Part shown: positions 26,054 through 34,106 of the stretch, piece by piece
How positions within the stretch are numbered: position 1 is the stretch's first letter
Layout: each line of letters starts with the position of its first letter
Source of the DNA: Clostridia bacterium
GTDB taxonomy: Bacteria; Bacillota; Clostridia; Christensenellales; CAG-138
Assembly: GCA_017523925.1 (NCBI GenBank)
Contig: JAFWVQ010000037.1
Coordinates: forward strand, 48,148 to 112,147
DNA length: 64,000 nucleotides
Direction: 5' to 3'
Made by a program: the position numbers and the translations under genes
Notes under the pieces: model-generated
Told to the model about the DNA's origin: nothing
The model's database searches: none
The model's input: the letters and a program-made list of their open reading frames with translations, nothing else

Positions 26054-26476
26054 ATGAACAAATACAACGCCGAGGGTTATCCCGATCAGACCGCCTATAC
26101 CGCTCTCTCCGCGATTGAGCGCGAGGAAAAGACGGCGGCGAAGACCGCAAGATACCGCCCTCTCATATACGTCTGCTCTCCGTTCTCGGGTGATATTCCC
26201 GGCAACACGAAAAAGGCGATCAGGTACAGCAGGTTCGCCGTCGATAACGGCGCGATACCCATAGCTCCGCACCTCCTCTTCCCGCTCTTCATGAACGAGG
26301 AGACCGAGCGCGATCTCGCCTTGTTTATGGATATGGTTCTTCTCTCCAAGTGCGAGGAGCTGTGGGTGTTCGGCGATACCGTATCGACCGGTATGAGAGC
26401 GGAGATCGATAGAGCGGAAAGGAAGAAAATGACCGTGCGGTACTTCACCGAAGGTCTGAAGGAGGTCAAGAGATGA
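26054..26476 (+). CDS. DUF4406 nucleoside deoxyribosyltransferase-like protein
   Basis: The protein has 140 residues. A conserved core LIYVCSPFSGDIPGN is followed by AIRYSRFAVDNGAIPIAPHL and later LWVFGDTVSTGMRAEI, the pattern of DUF4406 proteins related to nucleoside 2-deoxyribosyltransferases. Such proteins bind a nucleotide or nucleoside sugar. In phages they may act in nucleotide salvage or signalling, but activity is not proven. The gene overlaps the primase start by 4 bases (ATGA). The ribosome-binding site is weak, so expression probably depends on coupling to the polymerase. Confidence 0.8.
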   Translation: MNKYNAEGYPDQTAYTALSAIEREEKTAAKTARYRPLIYVCSPFSGDIPGNTKKAIRYSRFAVDNGAIPIAPHLLFPLFMNEETERDLALFMDMVLLSKCEELWVFGDTVSTGMRAEIDRAERKKMTVRYFTEGLKEVKR

Positions 26477-28761
26477 AAACCTCTTTTTCACTTACTGTAT
26501 GGGCGGCGCGATGCCGGGGCAGCAACACCAACTGCCTTTATCCGGACGAGCGTACTGCGACGGACGCGGAGACGCTCAAAAGGATCGTCGCCAACGACCA
26601 CACGTTCATCCGCTTCAAAAACAACTACCGCAGCGAGGCCAATTTCACCCATACCGACGTTCTCGTCGTGGACTGCGACAATACTCACTCCGACGATCCG
26701 AAGGAGTGGGTTACGAAGGAGGCTATCGCGGACGAATTCGCCGACGTCGCTATGCTGATCTACACGAGCAGGAATCATATGAAGACGAAGGACTGCAAGG
26801 CTCCGAGACCCAAGTACCACGTCATATTCTTCATCGACAGGATAACGGATCCCGTTAAGTACAAAAGGCTGCTTAAACGTGTGCAGGAGGTCTACCCCTA
26901 CTTCGACGACAACGCTCAGGACGCGGCGCGATTCTTCTACGGTAATTCCGACGCGGAGGTCTATTATCAGCCGGGAGTTCTCAGCCTTTCCATGTTCTTC
27001 GACGAGGACGGCTTCGCAAATATGGATCGGGAGATACGCGAGGGAAGCAGGAACTCCACTATGTTCAAGTGGGCCGTCCGCTCCATGAAGCGGTACGGGA
27101 ACACTCAGGAATCAAAGGAATGCTTCTACCGGCAGGCGGAAAGATGCGTCCCGCCGCTTGAAGACGAGGAGCTTCAGTCCATCTGGAGGAGCGCGAACAA
27201 GTACTACAAGAGGATAGCCGCTCAGCCGGACTACGTATCGCCCGAGGTCTATAACGCGAAGGGCCCCATCTTATGGGAGGAGCCCATACCCTTCAGCCGG
27301 TATGCTATGGCGAGGTTTCCCGTTGAAGCCCTTCCGAAGGATATCGCCGACTATGTGACCGCCGTCGCGGAGAGCACGCAGACTCCCGTCGATATGGCGG
27401 GAATGGTCTCGATCTCCGTTCTGTCCGTGTGTCTGCAGGGCAAGTACCGCGTCCGGGGCAAGGCGGACTGGTTAGAACCGCTAAACACCTACGCTCTCGC
27501 TATAGCCCCGCCCTCCGAGAGAAAGTCGGCGGTTCAGCATATGATGCTCAAGCCCATCAACGAGTACGAGTATCAGTACAATCAACGGAACGCCGCTCTC
27601 GTCGAGGGCAGCAAAATGAGGAAGCGAGTCCTTGAACGCCGTCAGAAAGCGATCGAGGATCAGGTGGCGAAGGGCAAGGCCGACGCGGAGGAAATGGAAA
27701 AGATAGCGCGGGAGATATCCGAGTTTGAGGAGATACTCCCCATGCAGCTGTACGTCGACGATATCACGATCGAAAAGCTCGTGTCCGTCATCTCGGCCAA
27801 CCACGGCAGAGCCGCGCTGATCTCCAGCGAGGGCGGCATCTTCGATACCCTCGCCGGCATCTATACGAAGAACGTCAATATCGACGTAATGCTCAAGGGC
27901 TACTCCGGCGACCCCATACGCGTCGACCGTATCGGCAGGGAGAGCGAATGCGTTATGGATCCCGCGCTGACCGTTCTGCTCATGGCTCAGCCCAACGTCA
28001 TCGCGGAGGTGCTGAACAACGCCACCTTCCGAGGGCGCGGTTTAACAGCCCGTTTCCTTTACTGTATGCCCGTATCGTTCGTGGGCAGCAGACGGTTTCA
28101 ATCGGAGCCCGTGACGGACGAGGTCTATCACAGATACGAGCGGCTCGTCATCAACCTGCTCGAGGACGAATACCCGAAGAAGCCGGAGACAATAACGCTC
28201 TCGGACGACGCGGAGAAGCTGCTGACCGCCTTCGCGGAGGAGATAGAGCCTAAGCTCGTTACGGATTACGCCGAGCTCGCCGACTGGGCGGGAAAGCTCG
28301 TCGGCAACACGCTCCGGTTATCGGGGCTTCTCTGCCGCGCCTCTTCATACAGAAGCCACGAGTTTCTTGACGTGCCGGAGCCGCTTATCGTCGACGGCGC
28401 GGCTATGGAAAACGCGATACTGCTCGGACGGTATTTCCTTAACCACGCTCAGGCGGCGTATTCCGTGCTTCCGGAGGATGCAATGTTCAAAAGGGCGGGA
28501 CGCATACTCGCGATGCTGAAGGAAAGAAAGCTCAAGGAGTTCGACAGAAGAGCCGCTATGCGGTACTGCCGCTCGTTCAAAACGGCGGCGGAAATTCAGC
28601 CCGTTCTGGACTTCCTCGACGATTACGGATACGTAGCGAGACTCCCGGAGAAAACGATGAATCAGGGCAGACCGCCCCTTCCGAGGTACGCCGTCAATCC
28701 GTGGGTCGAGACGGGTTTTGTCCCTTTTGTCACACTTTTGTCCGAGCAGCAGGGACAATAA
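26473..28761 (+). CDS. Primase/helicase-like replication protein (AEP-type N-terminus, DUF3987)
   Basis: The protein has 762 residues. The N-terminal 230 residues look like an archaeo-eukaryotic primase: VLVVDCDNTHSDDP supplies metal-binding acids, then KYHVIFFID and AARFFYG. The C-terminal part from about residue 280 is DUF3987: SISVLSVCLQGKYRV, APPSERKSAVQHM in place of a Walker A, ALISSEGGIFDTLAG, and DPALTVLLMAQPNV. Such fusions prime and may unwind DNA at phage or plasmid origins. It overlaps the DUF4406 gene and its 3' end contains the first copies of the iterons described at 28716-28979, a common place for a phage origin. Confidence 0.85.
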   Translation: MKTSFSLTVWAARCRGSNTNCLYPDERTATDAETLKRIVANDHTFIRFKNNYRSEANFTHTDVLVVDCDNTHSDDPKEWVTKEAIADEFADVAMLIYTSRNHMKTKDCKAPRPKYHVIFFIDRITDPVKYKRLLKRVQEVYPYFDDNAQDAARFFYGNSDAEVYYQPGVLSLSMFFDEDGFANMDREIREGSRNSTMFKWAVRSMKRYGNTQESKECFYRQAERCVPPLEDEELQSIWRSANKYYKRIAAQPDYVSPEVYNAKGPILWEEPIPFSRYAMARFPVEALPKDIADYVTAVAESTQTPVDMAGMVSISVLSVCLQGKYRVRGKADWLEPLNTYALAIAPPSERKSAVQHMMLKPINEYEYQYNQRNAALVEGSKMRKRVLERRQKAIEDQVAKGKADAEEMEKIAREISEFEEILPMQLYVDDITIEKLVSVISANHGRAALISSEGGIFDTLAGIYTKNVNIDVMLKGYSGDPIRVDRIGRESECVMDPALTVLLMAQPNVIAEVLNNATFRGRGLTARFLYCMPVSFVGSRRFQSEPVTDEVYHRYERLVINLLEDEYPKKPETITLSDDAEKLLTAFAEEIEPKLVTDYAELADWAGKLVGNTLRLSGLLCRASSYRSHEFLDVPEPLIVDGAAMENAILLGRYFLNHAQAAYSVLPEDAMFKRAGRILAMLKERKLKEFDRRAAMRYCRSFKTAAEIQPVLDFLDDYGYVARLPEKTMNQGRPPLPRYAVNPWVETGFVPFVTLLSEQQGQ

Positions 28762-28979
28762 AAAAGACTTATGAAACAAGGGAAAAAGAGTTTTGTCCTT
28801 TTTGTCCGAGATACTAGATAAACAAAAATTAACTTATTATTTATTTATCTGCATATTCCTTTATCCCAAAGAGCATAGGGACAAACGTGACAAAAGGGAC
28901 AAAACTCAAAAAACATAGTAAAACAGGAGCTTTTTTAACAGTATGAGCAATGTTGGGGTCAGGGACAAAAAGGACAAAA
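28716..28979. other. Candidate phage replication origin: inverted iteron clusters around an AT-rich core
   Basis: Ten copies of an octamer TTTTGTCC (or its complement GGACAAAA, with single changes) occur here. Five read TTTTGTCM at 28716, 28725, 28736, 28791 and 28800. Five in the opposite orientation are at 28879, 28888, 28897, 28963 and 28972. Neighbours are mostly 9 bases apart. Between the two sets lies 28808-28878, almost entirely A and T, suited to strand opening. The cluster starts in the end of the primase gene and runs into the VRR-NUC gene, and the 182-base gap between them holds nothing else. Confidence 0.65.
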
Positions 28980-29272
28980 CTCCCGAGAAAGAAAAGATCA
29001 TCGAAAGAAAGCTGGTAAAGGCGGTAAGGGCTGTCGGGGGCATAGCGCCTAAGCTCGTCTCGCCGGGGTTTGACGGAATGCCGGACAGAATGGTTCTTCT
29101 CCCTAAGGGCAGGATGGGTTTTGTCGAGGTAAAGGCTCCCGGCAAAAAGCCCCGCCCCCTTCAAACGGCAAGGCTTGAGCTTCTTAAGCGGCTGGGGTTT
29201 AAGGCTTACGTCCTTGACGGGGAGGAGCAGATAGAAGGGATCGTTGATGAGATAGGAGGTGAAGCCGAATGA
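28943..29272 (+). CDS. VRR-NUC domain nuclease
   Basis: The protein has 109 residues with the VRR-NUC pattern GMPDRMVLLPKGRMGFVEVK, in which PD and E-x-K give the metal-binding nuclease site, followed by KKPRPLQ. Stand-alone VRR-NUC proteins occur beside SNF2 helicases in phages and are thought to cleave branched DNA such as Holliday junctions. It overlaps the helicase by 4 bases. The start, behind AGGAGC, places its first codons inside the iteron region. Confidence 0.9.
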   Translation: MSNVGVRDKKDKTPEKEKIIERKLVKAVRAVGGIAPKLVSPGFDGMPDRMVLLPKGRMGFVEVKAPGKKPRPLQTARLELLKRLGFKAYVLDGEEQIEGIVDEIGGEAE

Positions 29273-30627
29273 AGTTCATACCACACGATTACCAAAGCTA
29301 TGCTATCGACTATATCGAGCGGAAGCCTATATCGGCGGTTCTGCTTGATATGGGACTTGGCAAAACGGTCATCACGCTGACGGCGCTGAACGATCTGCTG
29401 TTCGACAGCTTCGAGGTTCACAGGGTTCTTATTATAGCTCCGCTGCGTGTCGCCAGACAGACTTGGAGCGACGAGATAGCAAAATGGGATCATCTGTCGG
29501 ATCTAAGATACAGCATAGCGGTCGGGACGGAAAAGGAGCGGATCGAAGCCTTGAACGCGAAGGCAGACCTCTACGTCATAAATCGGGAGAACGTGCAGTG
29601 GCTTGTCGAGAACACCCGCTTCGATTACGACATGGTCGTCGTGGACGAGCTTTCGTCCTTCAAAAACCATCAGGCGAAAAGGTTTCGAAGTCTCATGAAG
29701 GTCAGACCGAGGGTGAAGCGCATAGTGGGGCTTACCGGTACCCCTACGGCAAACGGTCTGATGGACTTATGGGCTGAGTTCCGTATTCTCGATATGGGAG
29801 AGCGGCTGGGTCGGTTCATCGGACAGTACAGATCGGCGTATTTCAGGCCAGACAAGATGAACGGACAGATCGTTTACTCCTACAAGCCCCTGCCGGGAGC
29901 CGAGGAGCGGATCTACGGCAGGATCTCCGATATCACGATCTCCATGAAGGCCGCCGATCATCTGAAGATGCCGGAGCTCGTGAGTCTGCGTTATCCCGTG
30001 AGGCTGTCGGACGGCGAACGGAAGATCTACGACGCCATGCGGGAAGAGCTCATCCTTCAGATACCCGGAGGCGAAATAACCGCCGCGAACGCAGCCGCGC
30101 TGTCGGGCAAGCTCTGCCAGTTGACGAACGGAGCGATCTATGACGACGAGGGAACAGCGAAGCCCGTACACGACCGCAAACTCGACGCCCTTGAGGATAT
30201 TATCGAGAGCATGAATGGGAAGCCGCTGCTTGTCGCCTACTGGTTCCGTCACGATCTCGAACGCATCGAGGCAAGGCTCCACAAGCTGCATATCCCGTTC
30301 TCCCGTCTTGATACGGAAACGAGCATCAGAAGATGGAACGCCGGCGAGATCCCCGTCGCGCTTATACACCCCGCCTCGGCGGGTCACGGGCTAAATCTTC
30401 AAAGCGGAGGTTCGACGCTTGTGTGGTTCGGGCTGACGTGGTCGCTGGAGCTGTATCAGCAGACCGTCGCGAGGCTTTGGAGACAGGGACAATCGTCCAA
30501 TACGGTCGTTATACAGCATATCGTCGCAGAGGACACGATAGACGAACGGATACTCGCCGCCCTCCGCAGAAAGGACGCGACGCAGGCGGCGCTTATTGAG
30601 GCAGTCAAGGCAAATCTGAGAAAATGA
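29269..30627 (+). CDS. SNF2/DEAD-like helicase
   Basis: The protein has 452 residues. The motifs appear in order: Q-like HDYQSYA, motif I DMGLGKT (about 28-34), DELS (motif II), TGTPTANG (motif III), AGHGLNLQSG (motif V) and QTVARLWRQGQ (motif VI). This is an SF2 ATPase of the phage SNF2 type, probably moving on double-stranded DNA with its VRR-NUC partner during replication or recombination. ATGA overlaps link it to the genes on each side. The length is normal for the phage family. Confidence 0.93.
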   Translation: MKFIPHDYQSYAIDYIERKPISAVLLDMGLGKTVITLTALNDLLFDSFEVHRVLIIAPLRVARQTWSDEIAKWDHLSDLRYSIAVGTEKERIEALNAKADLYVINRENVQWLVENTRFDYDMVVVDELSSFKNHQAKRFRSLMKVRPRVKRIVGLTGTPTANGLMDLWAEFRILDMGERLGRFIGQYRSAYFRPDKMNGQIVYSYKPLPGAEERIYGRISDITISMKAADHLKMPELVSLRYPVRLSDGERKIYDAMREELILQIPGGEITAANAAALSGKLCQLTNGAIYDDEGTAKPVHDRKLDALEDIIESMNGKPLLVAYWFRHDLERIEARLHKLHIPFSRLDTETSIRRWNAGEIPVALIHPASAGHGLNLQSGGSTLVWFGLTWSLELYQQTVARLWRQGQSSNTVVIQHIVAEDTIDERILAALRRKDATQAALIEAVKANLRK

Positions 30628-30668
30628 GAGTCGATCCGAGGGAAAACAGTTATTCCGGAGGTATCGCT

Positions 30669-31079
30669 GTGACAGCAAAAGAATTCTTGAATCAGGCTTA
30701 CAGGCTTAACGAGCTGATTGCGTCGAACGTTGAGGAGCTTGAGCGGCTTCGCGATCTCGCGGTGAGGATAACGGGGATCAATTACGGAGAACGGGTACAG
30801 TCGTCCCGCGATCCCGACCCGCCCTTTATCCGATATCTTGACGATATCCGCGAAATGGAGAAAAAGCTACAACGGGAGTTGTGTGAGCTCGTTGAGCTGA
30901 AAAAGCAGATCACGGGCTCCCTTGAAAAGATGGAGGATCGGGAGGAGCGTCTGGTTCTGACCTACCGTTATTTCGACAACCGCACATGGGAGCAGATCGC
31001 CTCCCTGCTTAACGTGTCAGACAGGACGGTTCACCGCGTTCACGCATCGGCTTTAAGAAATTTTCCCATACCGGACTAA
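30669..31079 (+). CDS. DUF1492 sigma-like late regulator
   Basis: The 136-residue protein is predicted to start at GTG 30669 because CCGGAGG lies just upstream and the family typically begins TAKEFLNQAYRLN; an in-frame ATG at 30624 overlaps the helicase stop but has no site. The N-terminus is a long helix. The C-terminus is an HTH resembling sigma region 4 (DREERLVLTYRYFDNRTWEQ, then LLNVSDRTVHRVHASAL). In Clostridia phages this gene sits at the end of the early region and is thought to switch on late genes. The following 127 bases lead to HNH. Confidence 0.85.
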   Translation: MTAKEFLNQAYRLNELIASNVEELERLRDLAVRITGINYGERVQSSRDPDPPFIRYLDDIREMEKKLQRELCELVELKKQITGSLEKMEDREERLVLTYRYFDNRTWEQIASLLNVSDRTVHRVHASALRNFPIPD

Positions 31080-31206
31080 TGTTGGCACACTTTGCCGTAG
31101 TTTGGCAGACGGAAAAGAGATATAATGGTAGTATGAAAGAATGCATACAGGGCCTCGCGCGGGAAACCGAGCGGGGCTTTTCATATGCCATGAAAGCGAG
31201 GCTTAT

Positions 31207-31560
31207 ATGCCAAGAAAACCGAAAAGACCGTGCGGCATGAGCGGCTGTCCTCTGTTCGCGGAGGATGGTTCGCCCTATTGCAAAGAGCACGGCAAAAAGC
31301 AGCGCGACAGCTACAACAGATACGAGCGGTCGCCCGATATAAACAAAAAGTACGGCAGAGCATGGAAACGGATCCGGGACAGATACACATCGAAGCACCC
31401 TCTATGCGAGAGGTGTCTTGAGGAAGGCAGGCTGACGCCGGTCGAGGAGGTGCATCATATCGTACCGATATCAAAGGGCGGAGACCACAGAGAGACGAAC
31501 CTCATGAGCCTGTGTCAGTCGTGTCATACGAAGATACACCACGAGCTGGGCGACAGATAA
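31207..31560 (+). CDS. HNH endonuclease (packaging-associated)
   Basis: The start is ATG 31207 behind GCGAGG; the protein has 117 residues. A CxxC/CxxH zinc pair at the N-terminus (CGMSGCPLF, SPYCKEH) is followed by CERCLEEG and the HNH core VHHIVPISKGGDHRETNL and SLCQSCHTKIH. HNH proteins next to the small terminase are required for cos DNA cleavage in HK97-like phages, so this is likely its packaging role. In this phage a Fic gene has been placed between HNH and TerS, where the cos site would be expected. Confidence 0.92.
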   Translation: MPRKPKRPCGMSGCPLFAEDGSPYCKEHGKKQRDSYNRYERSPDINKKYGRAWKRIRDRYTSKHPLCERCLEEGRLTPVEEVHHIVPISKGGDHRETNLMSLCQSCHTKIHHELGDR

Positions 31561-31592
31561 AAAAGAGGGCTTTCCTGCTGAACGGAAAGCCC
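31559..31592 (-). terminator. Intrinsic terminator of the Fic gene
   Basis: GGGCTTTCC (31567-31575) pairs with GGAAAGCCC (31584-31592). Read on the minus strand the stem is followed by TCTTTTTT, a standard terminator for the leftward Fic gene, eight bases after its stop. On the + strand no T-run follows. Confidence 0.8.
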
Positions 31593-31600
31593 CAAAACCG

Positions 31601-32512
31601 TTACTCTTGAATATCGAATATGGACATCAGCCTTCTGAACGTGTCCTGTCCGTCAAGGCAGGTATCGGTAAGCCAGCCCTTTTCGTTTTCCCACTCGGCG
31701 AGGCCGCGATAATAGAACGCCTTCTTCGAGTCTTCAATGATAAACGGTACTATTCCGAAGCGAAGGCATTCCTTCAGCGCGACCAGTCTGCCGACTCTGC
31801 CGTTTCCATCCTGAAATGGATGTATGCGTTCGAAATCATAATGGAAGCGAATTATGTCGTTGATGGTCACGGCGTCGAGCTTTTCGTACTCCGAAAGCAG
31901 AGCTTCCATTCGGGCAGGAACGTCCTTGGGTCTTGCCGTCTCACGGCCGCCTACGACGTTGGCTCTTTTCTTGTAGCCGCCAACGGCAAACCACGAAAGC
32001 GTCGAGTCCTTCGTGCTCTGCTTAAGAATGCGGTGAAGCTCCTTGACGATCTCCTCGGTCAGCGGCTCCTCGGCAACGTCTATAACATAGTCGATGCAGC
32101 GGAAATGGTTGACCGTTTCGATGATGTCGTCAACGGGTATTCCGTCTCCGACGTCGATGGTGTTCGTTTCAAAAATCAGCCTTGTCTGATCCTCGGAGAG
32201 TTTGCTTCCCTCGATGTGGTTGGAGTTGTACGTCATACGCACCTGCAGCTCGTGGTAAAGGCCTCCGGACATGCGGATGCTTTTTTCATCGCGCAGGGTT
32301 TGAAGCAGTACGTTATCAGAAATGACAGAATACAACTCGCTGACGGGACAGTCAAGGAACGAAGCGATTCTATCTAATACGTGGTCAGCTATCTTCTCAC
32401 CCCGTCCGATTTTTGCGACGGTGCGCGAGGAGACGCCGGCTTGCGTGACGAGAGAGGTCTTGTTAAGCCCTTTCTCTTTCAGCTTGTTAAAAAGCCCGGA
32501 ATATGAGATCAA
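31601..32512 (-). CDS. Fic-domain protein with N-terminal HTH
   Basis: The 303-residue protein starts at TTG behind AGAGGG. Residues 1-65 are an XRE-type HTH (LNKTSLVTQAGVSSRTVAKI). The Fic core has HPFQDGNGRVGR, the complete active-site loop for AMP transfer. An upstream TYNSNHIEGS matches the (S/T)xxxE(G/N) inhibitory motif, so activity is probably held off until relieved. It lies antisense between HNH and TerS with its own promoter and terminator, as for a lysogeny-expressed accessory gene. It may AMPylate a host or rival-phage protein. The HTH probably binds the AAGTAAAG repeats at its promoter. Confidence 0.92.
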   Translation of the reverse strand: MISYSGLFNKLKEKGLNKTSLVTQAGVSSRTVAKIGRGEKIADHVLDRIASFLDCPVSELYSVISDNVLLQTLRDEKSIRMSGGLYHELQVRMTYNSNHIEGSKLSEDQTRLIFETNTIDVGDGIPVDDIIETVNHFRCIDYVIDVAEEPLTEEIVKELHRILKQSTKDSTLSWFAVGGYKKRANVVGGRETARPKDVPARMEALLSEYEKLDAVTINDIIRFHYDFERIHPFQDGNGRVGRLVALKECLRFGIVPFIIEDSKKAFYYRGLAEWENEKGWLTDTCLDGQDTFRRLMSIFDIQE

Positions 32513-32528
32513 TCAATTCACCCTCTTT

Positions 32529-32588
32529 CTTTACTTATTATACCCGATTTGAGCGGAAAAGTAAAGGGAAATTGTCTGACAAGTAAAG
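32529..32588 (-). promoter_or_regulatory. Fic promoter with AAGTAAAG operator repeats
   Basis: On the minus strand TTTACT (32560-32565) and TATAAT (32537-32542) are spaced by 17 bases. The octamer AAGTAAAG occurs at 32559-32566 over the -35 and at 32581-32588 upstream, and inverted at 32529-32536 beside the -10. The fused HTH of the Fic protein is the likely ligand, giving self-repression. Confidence 0.6.
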
Positions 32589-32688
32589 CAACTGTACTTG
32601 CAATGGGGGTAATTATCTCTACAAGCTTTGTAAGCGAACAGCGGCCCGGAGCGTCGTGAAAACTTACGGCTAAATCAGAAGGGTAATT

Positions 32689-32717
32689 GCCCGGCAAAAA
32701 CGGCCGGGCTGTTTTTA
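32689..32717 (+). terminator. Intrinsic terminator just upstream of terminase small subunit
   Basis: GCCCGGC (32689-32695) and GCCGGGC (32703-32709) form a stem with a 7-base loop, followed by TGTTTTTA. It ends 20 bases before the TerS start, so rightward transcription into the packaging genes must pass it or be antiterminated. Confidence 0.7.
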
Positions 32718-32737
32718 TACCGAAAAGAGGTGAAAAA

Positions 32738-33286
32738 ATGCCTACAAAATCCAACAACATAGGCGGCAGAGGCGGTGCGAGGCCCGGTGCGGGAAGAAAG
32801 AAAAGCCCTGTAAAAGAAAAAGCCGAGAACGGCAATCCCGGAGGCAGGAAACTCACGGTTCTTGACATTCCCGAAGTCGAGGGCGTCGATATGCCGAAGC
32901 CGCACGATTTCCTTTCGGCGGAGCAGCGCGACGGAAGTCAGCTGCAGGCCGAAGAGATCTATACCGAAACCTGGGAATGGCTGAAGAAGATCGGCTGCGC
33001 GGCGAAGGTCTCTCCTCAGCTGCTCGAGCGGTACGCGATGTGTTCCGCAAGGTGGATCCAGTGCGAGGAGATGACGAACAGGATGGGTTTCCTCTCGAAG
33101 CACCCCACTACGCAGAAACCGATCCCCTCGCCGTTCATCAATATCGGCATTCAGTACATGAATCAGGCCGTGAGGCTATGGAACGAGATCTTCCAGATCG
33201 TGAAGGACAACTGCTCCACGGACTACGGCGAGGTCTCCCCGCAGGACGACCTCATGGAAAGACTGCTTCGGGCAAGGAAAGGATAA
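32738..33286 (+). CDS. terS: Terminase small subunit (P27 family)
   Basis: The start is ATG 32738 behind AAGAGGTG; the protein has 182 residues. The N-terminus is Gly/Arg/Lys-rich (RGGARPGAGRKKS). The core (AEEIYTETWEWLKKIGCAAK, then LERYAMCSARWIQCEEM) is that of P27-type small terminases, which bind the cos/pac region and present DNA to TerL. The C-terminal DDLMERLLRARKG is also typical. It is unusually far from TerL (about 10 kb), with the SAM synthetase, methylases and a small-gene array between them. Confidence 0.9.
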   Translation: MPTKSNNIGGRGGARPGAGRKKSPVKEKAENGNPGGRKLTVLDIPEVEGVDMPKPHDFLSAEQRDGSQLQAEEIYTETWEWLKKIGCAAKVSPQLLERYAMCSARWIQCEEMTNRMGFLSKHPTTQKPIPSPFINIGIQYMNQAVRLWNEIFQIVKDNCSTDYGEVSPQDDLMERLLRARKG

Positions 33287-33291
33287 AAGAA

Positions 33292-34077
33292 ATGTTTGAA
33301 AAAGTAAATCCCGCTCATGCGGATAAATTAGCTGACCGTATCGCCGGCGCTCTCGTAGACCTGGCGTATGACCGTGAGGACGATCCCCGCATCGCGGTCG
33401 AGGTCCTGCTCGGTCATGGCGCCTGCCATATCATTGCGGAAACGTCAGTGCATATTCCCGTGACGGAGGTAATTGCCGCCGTCAATAGGATCGCCGGCAC
33501 CGTCTCCGTGGATTACCTTGAGGTGCCGCAGGACGGTCATCTCGCCGACAATCAGCGCGGCGCTTTCCGCTGCGGCGATAACGGAATCTTCAAAGGCATG
33601 CCAGTGACGGACGAGCAGCGGGAACTGACGGAGATAGCGACCGGGCTGTTCTCCGCGTTCCGTTCGGACGGGAAATACGTCAAAGACGGGGACAGGCTCA
33701 TCATCTGCCAAAGCAACGCAAGTACGAGAGATTTGAAAGCCATGTTCCCCGATGCTGAGGTAAATCCCCTTGGGCCGTGGACGGGCGGCACGGACGTCGA
33801 CTCAGGCGCCACCAACCGTAAGCTCGGCTCCGATATGGGCGACTCCGTCACGGGCGGCGGCCTGCACGGAAAGGATCTAAGCAAAGCCGATGTTTCCGTG
33901 AACATTTACGCGTGGCTCAAAGCCCAGGAGACCGACAGCCCTGTGGAGCTTTGCTGCGCCATCGGCGACGATAACGTGGACGGCAAGCCGTACTCGGAGA
34001 TCGTGGAGATCGCCCGCGAGTACATCGCTGGTCTCGGCGGCTTTGAGAAGTTCGCCGAATGGGGGCTGATCAGATGA
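33292..34077 (+). CDS. Shortened S-adenosylmethionine synthetase-like protein
   Basis: The protein has 261 residues, against about 385-395 for bacterial MetK. Conserved parts are NPAHADKLADRIAGAL (for SEGHPDKIADQ), GDNGIFKG (for AGDQG) and VDSGATNRK (for DxGLTGRK). GGGLHGKDLSKADVS (for GGGAFSGKDPSKVDRS) keeps both lysines and the Asp of the phosphate site. The middle domain is strongly shortened. It would make SAM from ATP and methionine, and it lies near two phage DNA methyltransferases, so supplying methyl donor for phage DNA modification is the natural idea. AAGGAAAGGA precedes ATG 33292. Activity of the short form is unproven. Confidence 0.85.
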   Translation: MFEKVNPAHADKLADRIAGALVDLAYDREDDPRIAVEVLLGHGACHIIAETSVHIPVTEVIAAVNRIAGTVSVDYLEVPQDGHLADNQRGAFRCGDNGIFKGMPVTDEQRELTEIATGLFSAFRSDGKYVKDGDRLIICQSNASTRDLKAMFPDAEVNPLGPWTGGTDVDSGATNRKLGSDMGDSVTGGGLHGKDLSKADVSVNIYAWLKAQETDSPVELCCAIGDDNVDGKPYSEIVEIAREYIAGLGGFEKFAEWGLIR

Positions 34078-34106
34078 TTCTGTCGAAGCCCCCTGTTCAA
34101 CAAACG

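Noticed and set aside
32977..33291. N-terminal extension of the SAM synthetase-like gene into the TerS region
   Set aside because: The extension is out-of-frame TerS sequence; MFEKVNPAHADK at 33292 aligns with the start of the MetK GHPDK motif and has its own ribosome-binding site.
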